Of a DNA stretch of 9,175 bases, positions 1 through 4,277 are shown in pieces (positions within the stretch are counted from its first letter, which is position 1; every line of letters starts with the position of its first letter). The position numbers and the translations under genes are program-made. The DNA is from Lysobacterales bacterium (lineage in GTDB: Bacteria; Pseudomonadota; Gammaproteobacteria; Xanthomonadales; S139-57), in the NCBI GenBank assembly GCA_026993285.1, contig JALWTZ010000030.1:1-9175 (forward strand), read 5' to 3'. Under the pieces are notes generated by a model. The model was given only the letters and a program-made list of their open reading frames with translations. It was not told the origin of the DNA and made no database searches.

Positions 1-668
1 AGCGCCCGGTGGGAAGGGATGGCGCGGATGGCTTCCTGGTAGTCGAGATAATCCCGGAATCGGGCCTGTTTCTGCCGGTCTTCGCCCAGGGCGCTGGAAA
101 CCACCAGCCCATCCTGCCAGAGCCGTTCCCGGGCCTGGCCGAGTATGCCGGCGTGCTCGCTGATCTGCTCGATGAAAATGTGACGCGCGCCTTCCAGGCA
201 GCGGGTCGCTTCGCTGAACTCACCCTCGGGCTGGATGAAATCCGCGGCCAGTGGCTCCGGGTCGTCGGGCAGTTGCTGCAGCAGGGCCTCCAGCAGGGGT
301 TCCAGGCCGGCTTCACGGGCCTTCTGGGCGCGGGTGCGGCGGCGGGGCTTGTAGGGCAGGTAGAGGTCTTCCAGTGCCGTGCGGGTTTCCGCCTGTTCGA
401 TGGCCCGGCGCAGGCTGTCGCTGAGCTGGCCCTGTTCCTCGATGCTGCGCAGGATGGTATCGCGGCGGCTGTCCAGCTCGCGCAGGCTGTGCAGCTGGTT
501 TTCCAGTTCACGCAGCTGGCTGTCGTCCAGCCCGCCGGTGGCTTCCTTGCGGTAGCGGGCGATGAAGGGCACGGTGGCCCCTTCGTCCAGCAGCTGGATG
601 GCCGCCAGCACCTGTTTTTCGGCAGCGGCAATGCGGGGCGCGATGCGCCGGGCCAGGGTTTCGCTCAT
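1..668 (-). CDS. tex: Tex, RNA-binding transcription accessory protein (N-terminal part, cut by window edge)
   Basis: The first 222 codons of a Tex homologue; the stop lies beyond the left edge. Tex is a cytoplasmic nucleic-acid-binding protein that influences transcription; in the family a helical N-terminal region is followed by YqgF-like, helix-hairpin-helix and S1 domains. Only the N-terminal region is visible. It starts MSETLARRIAPRI and carries the Tex signatures GATVPFIARYRKEATGGLD (about residues 30-48) and LEDLYLPYKPRRRTRAQ (about 100-116). The ATG at 668 is preceded by GGAG about 9 nt upstream. The gene lies 20 bp downstream of mnmG on the same strand with no terminator between them, so it is probably co-transcribed. 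The S1 domain cannot be checked here. Recognition of the family is firm. Confidence 0.93.
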   Translation of the reverse strand, partial: MSETLARRIAPRIAAAEKQVLAAIQLLDEGATVPFIARYRKEATGGLDDSQLRELENQLHSLRELDSRRDTILRSIEEQGQLSDSLRRAIEQAETRTALEDLYLPYKPRRRTRAQKAREAGLEPLLEALLQQLPDDPEPLAADFIQPEGEFSEATRCLEGARHIFIEQISEHAGILGQARERLWQDGLVVSSALGEDRQKQARFRDYLDYQEAIRAIPSHRA

Positions 669-688
669 GCTTGTACTCCAGTGGGGGC

Positions 689-2578
689 TCAGGCGACCTG
701 CCGCCCCTGATGCTTTTTCAGGGCCACCAGCAGCAGGGAGATGGCCGCCGGGGTGACGCCGGGAATGCGCCCGGCCTGGCCGATGGTGGCCGGGCGTTGC
801 TTCGAGAGTTTTTCCCGAACCTCGTTGGACAGGCCCTTGACCTGGCCGTAGTCAAAGTCTTCCGGGATGGTCTTTTCCTCATTGGCGCGGGCGCGGGCGA
901 TTTCTTCTTCCTGCCGTTGCAGGTAGCCGGCGTACTTGGCTTCGATTTCCACCTGTTCGGCCGCCTGGGCATCGGCCAGCCCCGGCCCCAGGCCTTCGAT
1001 GCCCATCAGGCGGGCATAGTCCATTTCCGGCCGGCGCAGCAGGTCCAGCAGGCGGCTTTCGCGGCTCAGTTCCAGGCCGGTGGCCTCGGTGAACCGCCGC
1101 CCCAGCGCGTTGCCGGGAGAAATCCAGGTGGCCTTGAGCCGGGCCAGTTCCCGCTCCACCGCCTCGCGCTTTTCGCAGAAGGCGCGCCAGCGGGCTTCAT
1201 CCACCAGGCCCAGACGGTGGCCGATTTCGGTCAGGCGCAGGTCGGCGTTGTCTTCGCGCAGGCGCAAGCGGTATTCGGCGCGGGAGGTGAACATGCGGTA
1301 GGGCTCGCGGGTGCCCTGGGTGATGAGGTCATCCACCAGCACGCCCAGATAGGCCTCCTGCCGGCCTGGGGTCCAGCCCTCCTTCTCCTGCACCTGGCAG
1401 GCGGCATTCAGCCCGGCCAGCAATCCCTGGGCGGCCGCTTCCTCGTAGCCGGTGGTGCCGTTGATCTGCCCGGCGAAATACAGGCCGGCCAGGGCGCGGG
1501 TTTCCAGGCTGGGCTTGAGCCCGCGCGGGTCGAAAAAGTCGTATTCGATGGCGTAGCCGGGACGGGTGATCATCGCCTGCTCGAAGCCACGGATGGAGCG
1601 CACCAGCCTCAGCTGCACATCGAAGGGCAGGCTGGTGGAAATGCCGTTGGGGTAGAGTTCGTGGGTATCCAGCCCCTCCGGTTCCACGAAAACCTGGTGG
1701 CTGTCCTTGTCGGCGAAGCGGGCGATCTTGTCCTCGATGGAGGGGCAATAGCGCGGCCCCACGCCCTCGATCACCCCGGTATACATGGGAGAACGGTCCA
1801 GCCCCTCGCGGATGATGTCGTGGGTGCTGGCGTTGGTGTGGGTGATGTGGCAGGCCACCTGCCGCGGGTGGTCCTCCACCCGGCCCATGAAGGAAAACAC
1901 CGGCGTGGGCGTGTCACCCGGCTGGGCTTCCATGACGGAAAAATCCACCGTGCGCCCGTCGATGCGCGGCGGGGTGCCGGTTTTCAGCCGCTCCACGCTG
2001 AAGGGCAGCTCCCGCAGGCGGGCAGCCAGCGCGTTGGCGGGCGGGTCGCCTGCGCGGCCGCCACTGTACTGTTCCAGGCCGATGTGAATGCGCCCGCCGA
2101 GAAAGGTACCCACGGTGAGCACCACCGCCGGGGCGTAAAAATCCAGCCCCATGCTGGTGCGCACGCCGGTAACCCGTTCCCCTGCCACCAGCAGGTCTTC
2201 CACACCCTGCTGAAACAGGTGCAGCCCCGGCTGGTTTTCCACCATGGCACGGATGGCGGCCTTGTAGCGGGCCCGGTCGGCCTGGGCGCGGGTAGCTCGC
2301 ACCGCCGGCCCCTTGCGCCGGTTGAGGATGCGGAACTGGATGCCACCCAGATCCGCCGCCCGCGCCATGGCCCCGCCCAGAGCGTCCACTTCCTTGACCA
2401 GATGCCCCTTGCCGATGCCGCCAATGGCGGGATTGCAGCTCATCTGGCCGATGGTGTCGATGTTGTGGGTCAGAAGCAGGGTGCGGCAACCCATGCGCGC
2501 AGCCGCCAGCGCCGCCTCGGTACCGGCATGACCGCCACCGACCACGATGACATCAAACTGTTGTTGCGACTGGAGCAT
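689..2578 (-). CDS. mnmG: MnmG (GidA), tRNA uridine-5-carboxymethylaminomethyl modification enzyme, FAD subunit
   Basis: A complete 629-aa protein, the same length as E. coli MnmG. With MnmE (not in this window) it installs the carboxymethylaminomethyl group on wobble uridine 34 of certain tRNAs in the cytoplasm, using FAD, NADH and methylene-tetrahydrofolate. Visible hallmarks are the FAD-binding GGGHAGTEAA (residues 14-23), NPAIGGIGKGHLVKEVDALGG beginning at residue 49, and the family signature GPRYCPSIEDKIARF (274-288) with its conserved Cys278. A second signature, GQINGTTGYEEAAAQG, lies in the C-terminal half, followed by FTSRAEYRLRLREDNADLR. The ATG at 2578 puts the Rossmann motif at the expected position, although the Shine-Dalgarno is weak. 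In many gammaproteobacteria mnmG is followed by rsmG; here tex follows instead. Confidence 0.98.
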   Translation of the reverse strand: MLQSQQQFDVIVVGGGHAGTEAALAAARMGCRTLLLTHNIDTIGQMSCNPAIGGIGKGHLVKEVDALGGAMARAADLGGIQFRILNRRKGPAVRATRAQADRARYKAAIRAMVENQPGLHLFQQGVEDLLVAGERVTGVRTSMGLDFYAPAVVLTVGTFLGGRIHIGLEQYSGGRAGDPPANALAARLRELPFSVERLKTGTPPRIDGRTVDFSVMEAQPGDTPTPVFSFMGRVEDHPRQVACHITHTNASTHDIIREGLDRSPMYTGVIEGVGPRYCPSIEDKIARFADKDSHQVFVEPEGLDTHELYPNGISTSLPFDVQLRLVRSIRGFEQAMITRPGYAIEYDFFDPRGLKPSLETRALAGLYFAGQINGTTGYEEAAAQGLLAGLNAACQVQEKEGWTPGRQEAYLGVLVDDLITQGTREPYRMFTSRAEYRLRLREDNADLRLTEIGHRLGLVDEARWRAFCEKREAVERELARLKATWISPGNALGRRFTEATGLELSRESRLLDLLRRPEMDYARLMGIEGLGPGLADAQAAEQVEIEAKYAGYLQRQEEEIARARANEEKTIPEDFDYGQVKGLSNEVREKLSKQRPATIGQAGRIPGVTPAAISLLLVALKKHQGRQVA

Positions 2579-2592
2579 GGGAAAGTTCGCGT

Positions 2593-2604
2593 TTCATTAA
2601 TGAA
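2593..2604. repeat. perfect 12-bp palindrome in the mnmG leader
   Basis: TTCATTAATGAA reads identically on both strands. It lies between the mnmG -10 box (2611-2616) and the mnmG start codon, covering about +1 to +12 of the predicted mnmG transcript. That is a plausible operator position, but no regulator is known for it, and an AT-rich palindrome of this length can occur by chance. Confidence 0.4.
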
Positions 2605-2610
2605 CCGAGC

Positions 2611-2638
2611 ATTGTAGCAAGCATTGGATGGGTAAAAA
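2611..2638 (-). promoter_or_regulatory. predicted sigma70 promoter of mnmG
   Basis: On the minus strand a TACAAT -10 hexamer (2611-2616, five of six matches to TATAAT) is preceded, after a 16-bp spacer, by a weak -35 TTTTTA (2633-2638). Transcription would start near 2604, giving a leader of about 26 nt before the mnmG ATG. This is the only good -10 I see upstream of mnmG. The call is from sequence match alone. Confidence 0.6.
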
Positions 2639-2656
2639 ATGGATCATCACGGTGGT

Positions 2657-2676
2657 TGCCGCATCACGAAGCGGCA
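2657..2676. repeat. short inverted repeat in the divergent intergenic region
   Basis: TGCCGC and GCGGCA form a perfect 6-bp inverted repeat around an 8-nt centre. No T-run follows on either strand, so it is not a rho-independent terminator. It lies upstream of both the mnmG and the napC promoters and could be a protein-binding site or chance. Confidence 0.25.
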
Positions 2677-2717
2677 GATTGAGTTGAGTGGGGGGAAGTT
2701 GCGCTGACTGGAGTATA

Positions 2718-2731
2718 TTGACCTGGATCAA
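2718..2731 (+). promoter_or_regulatory. FNR/ANR-type binding site upstream of napC
   Basis: TTGACCTGGATCAA matches the FNR consensus TTGAT-N4-ATCAA at nine of ten defined positions (C for T at position 5). If it is a class II site centred at -41.5, transcription starts at 2766 and the -10 hexamer falls on 2754-2759. That hexamer is TAGGCT, which keeps the three most conserved bases (T, A and final T). The leader to the napC ATG would be 25 nt. This suggests activation under low oxygen. Confidence 0.75.
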
Positions 2732-2753
2732 ATCTTCATGGCCGTTGTGGACA

Positions 2754-2759
2754 TAGGCT
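2754..2759 (+). promoter_or_regulatory. predicted -10 element of the FNR-dependent napC promoter
   Basis: TAGGCT has the TAnnnT core and is placed exactly where a class II FNR promoter needs it relative to the box at 2718-2731. It is weak as a stand-alone -10, which fits a promoter that depends on an activator. Confidence 0.5.
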
Positions 2760-2790
2760 TGAAGGCCACATTCTGTTTGGAGCCTGTGTC

Positions 2791-3420
2791 ATGTTTCGTC
2801 CTGCTCGGTCATGGTGGGCATTGCCCCCAATCCTCCTGTTCGTGGCGGGGATCGTGTTTTGGGGAGGTTTCAACTGGGCACTGGAACTGACCAATACGGA
2901 AAGTTTTTGCATCTCCTGTCATGAAATGCGAGACAACCCCTACAAGGAATACCGGCAATCCATTCATTTCAGCAACCCCAGTGGCGTACGCGCCACCTGC
3001 CCGGATTGCCATGTGCCGCGTGAGTGGATCTACAAGGTCATACGCAAGATACGCGCCTCCAACGAGCTTTATCATCACTTTCTGGGCACCATCGACACAC
3101 GAGAACAGTTTCTTGCCCAGCGCCATGAGCTGGCGAAGATTGTCTGGAAAACCATGCGTGAAACCGATTCCCGCGAATGCCGAAACTGCCACAGTGAAAC
3201 CGCGATGAAACTCAAGGACCAGAATCCACTGGCGGCGGAAGCGCACCGTCAAGCCCAGGACGAACACAAAACCTGTATTGATTGTCACCAGGGAATCGCC
3301 CACCAGTTGCCGGAAGCCTTTCTCGAAGCCGAGCACGAACGCTTTGAAAGAGAGCAGGTACCCTGTTATCGCTGCCATCAGCAAATGAGCCGTCCAGATG
3401 ACGATGAGGCCTGGGAATAG
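2791..3420 (+). CDS. napC: NapC/NirT-family membrane-anchored c-type cytochrome with five haem motifs
   Basis: A 209-aa member of the NapC/NirT/NrfH family, which oxidises membrane quinol and hands electrons to periplasmic reductases. One N-terminal membrane anchor (about residues 9-31) precedes a periplasmic domain. The motif CISCHEM at 40-46 is typical of the first haem of the family. Further CXXCH sites start at C70, C130, C162 and C192, giving five in total. Most single-domain NapC, NirT, NrfH and CymA proteins have four; the fifth (CYRCH, 192-196) is in a short C-terminal extension. A GGAG at 2779-2782, 8 nt before the ATG, supports this start. The gene has its own FNR-type promoter and is followed by 183 bp and a second FNR promoter. 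The three 60-nt lines counted suggest lower GC here (about 48%) than in mnmG (about 72%) or napA (about 62%). Function as quinol dehydrogenase is inferred from family and context. Confidence 0.9.
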   Translation: MFRPARSWWALPPILLFVAGIVFWGGFNWALELTNTESFCISCHEMRDNPYKEYRQSIHFSNPSGVRATCPDCHVPREWIYKVIRKIRASNELYHHFLGTIDTREQFLAQRHELAKIVWKTMRETDSRECRNCHSETAMKLKDQNPLAAEAHRQAQDEHKTCIDCHQGIAHQLPEAFLEAEHERFEREQVPCYRCHQQMSRPDDDEAWE

Positions 3421-3500
3421 GGCACGGCAGTCACATCGGCTGGCAAACAGGCGGCGCTGTCACCCGTGCAGGTGGTGCAGTGTCGGGTTTACGGTTATAT

Positions 3501-3512
3501 GAGAAGTTTCTC
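3501..3512. repeat. palindromic element upstream of the cytochrome c/nap promoter
   Basis: GAGAA-GT-TTCTC is an inverted repeat with 5-bp arms, centred about 26 bp upstream of the FNR box centre, near -67.5 relative to the predicted start at 3574. This is a usual place for a second regulator. It does not resemble the NarL/NarP heptamer pattern I know. The remaining part of the 3421-3525 spacer holds no gene and no convincing terminator. Confidence 0.3.
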
Positions 3513-3525
3513 CTATAAAGTGAAC

Positions 3526-3539
3526 TTGATTTAGATCAA
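3526..3539 (+). promoter_or_regulatory. perfect FNR/ANR-type binding site upstream of the dihaem cytochrome and napA
   Basis: TTGATTTAGATCAA matches TTGAT-N4-ATCAA at all ten defined positions. A class II arrangement (centre -41.5) puts the start at 3574 and the -10 hexamer on 3562-3567, which is TAAGTT and again keeps the TAnnnT core. The leader to the cytochrome ATG would be 30 nt. This is the strongest regulatory signal in the window and probably drives the whole cytochrome-napA-napG-napH-napG unit anaerobically. Confidence 0.88.
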
Positions 3540-3561
3540 GGTGGAAAAAACCATCCCGGTC

Positions 3562-3567
3562 TAAGTT
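3562..3567 (+). promoter_or_regulatory. predicted -10 element of the FNR-dependent cytochrome c/nap promoter
   Basis: TAAGTT has the TAnnnT core at exact class II spacing from the FNR box at 3526-3539. A 5-bp inverted repeat, CCCGG (3555-3559) and CCGGG (3571-3575), brackets it; the significance of that repeat is unknown. Confidence 0.55.
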
Positions 3568-3586
3568 TTGCCGGGTTACAGACCAC

Positions 3587-3596
3587 AAGGGGGGAG
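3587..3596 (+). promoter_or_regulatory. ribosome binding site fixing the cytochrome c start
   Basis: AAGGGGGGAG lies 7 nt before the ATG at 3604. It favours that ATG over an in-frame TTG at 3568, which would sit upstream of the predicted transcription start and would push the signal peptide inward. Confidence 0.7.
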
Positions 3597-3603
3597 CCCA
3601 GCC

Positions 3604-4251
3604 ATGCAACATCCATCCGCCTTGGCCAGTTTCGCGCTGGTTCTTTCAGGGCTGATCTGTACTCATGCCTTTGCCGCCGACCAGGCCACCATCAAAACCG
3701 GAGAAGCGCTCTACAACCAGAATTGTTCGGTCTGCCACCAGGCGGATGCCATCGGCAAGCCCGGTTTTGCGCCATCGCTGACCAACCCCGAGTTGCTCAG
3801 CATCGCTTCCGACAAGTTTTTCGAAAGTACCATCCGGGATGGCCGTCCCGGTACCGGCATGCCGCCATTCGCCCATCTGGGCAGGAAAAAGATCAAGGCC
3901 ATCGTGGCCTATTTGCGTTCGCATTCAAAACTGCCCAACCGGGCCAGTGAAGTGGATGCCGAACCCGAAAGCCATGGCGATCCGCGCCTGGGCAAGCAAT
4001 GGTTCGACGATATCTGCTCGACCTGTCATGGCAAGAATGGTGACGGTTATGCATCCGGTGGCACCGGCACCGCGATTGGTAAAAAAGGTTTCCTTGGCAA
4101 GGTCAGTGATGGCTTCATCCGCGAAACCATCCGGCACGGGCGTTCCAACACCCGCATGCTGGGCTTCAGCGATGCTGCCGGCCTGGCCCACCTGAGCGAT
4201 GAGGAGATCGATGACATCATCGCTTACATGCGTACGCTCGACAAGCAGTAA
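3604..4251 (+). CDS. secreted dihaem class-I cytochrome c, probable electron donor to the NapA-like reductase
   Basis: A 215-aa protein with a Sec signal peptide (hydrophobic residues about 5-24, likely cleaved after AFA at 22-24) and two tandem cytochrome c domains. The first has CSVCH (41-45) and GTGMPPF (83-89), where Met86 is the likely distal ligand. The second has CSTCH (138-142), CHGKNGDG and Met185 in NTRMLGF. Haem-Met ligation would make both haems fairly high-potential, unlike the bis-His haems of NapB. It sits between the NapC-type gene and the catalytic subunit, the place held by napM in Desulfovibrio nap clusters, so its likely job is to carry electrons to the molybdoenzyme in the periplasm. 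It is not homologous to NapB as far as I can see. The partner assignment is inferred from position; the haem motifs are directly visible. Confidence 0.88.
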   Translation: MQHPSALASFALVLSGLICTHAFAADQATIKTGEALYNQNCSVCHQADAIGKPGFAPSLTNPELLSIASDKFFESTIRDGRPGTGMPPFAHLGRKKIKAIVAYLRSHSKLPNRASEVDAEPESHGDPRLGKQWFDDICSTCHGKNGDGYASGGTGTAIGKKGFLGKVSDGFIRETIRHGRSNTRMLGFSDAAGLAHLSDEEIDDIIAYMRTLDKQ

Positions 4252-4264
4252 CGGCCCACACCAG

Positions 4265-4270
4265 AGGAGG
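4265..4270 (+). promoter_or_regulatory. ribosome binding site of the napA-like gene
   Basis: AGGAGG, a full Shine-Dalgarno match, is 7 nt upstream of the ATG at 4278. It favours that start over the in-frame ATG at 4293, five codons later. Confidence 0.8.
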
Positions 4271-4277
4271 CAGATTC

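Noticed and set aside
9..710. A 233-codon open frame on the plus strand
   Set aside because: It lies opposite the Tex coding region, which has clear family motifs; the plus-strand product does not.
671..2617. A 648-codon open frame on the plus strand opposite mnmG
   Set aside because: It is the antisense shadow of the unmistakable, full-length mnmG in GC-rich DNA; its translation shows no recognisable domain.
2809..3384. A 191-codon open frame on the minus strand opposite napC
   Set aside because: The plus strand carries five CXXCH motifs in a recognised family; the antisense product has no such support.
3422..3469. Inverted repeat GCACGG/CCGTGC after napC as a terminator
   Set aside because: The arms are 36 nt apart with no compact stem and no following T-run, so it is not a convincing rho-independent terminator.
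3555..3575. CCCGG/CCGGG inverted repeat around the second -10 box
   Set aside because: Five-bp GC arms with an 11-nt centre are common in GC-rich DNA; noted with the promoter but not called as an operator or hairpin.
3568..3603. Upstream TTG start extending the dihaem cytochrome by 12 codons
   Set aside because: It precedes the predicted transcription start at 3574, lacks a Shine-Dalgarno, and would place extra residues before a standard signal peptide; the ATG at 3604 has a strong ribosome binding site.
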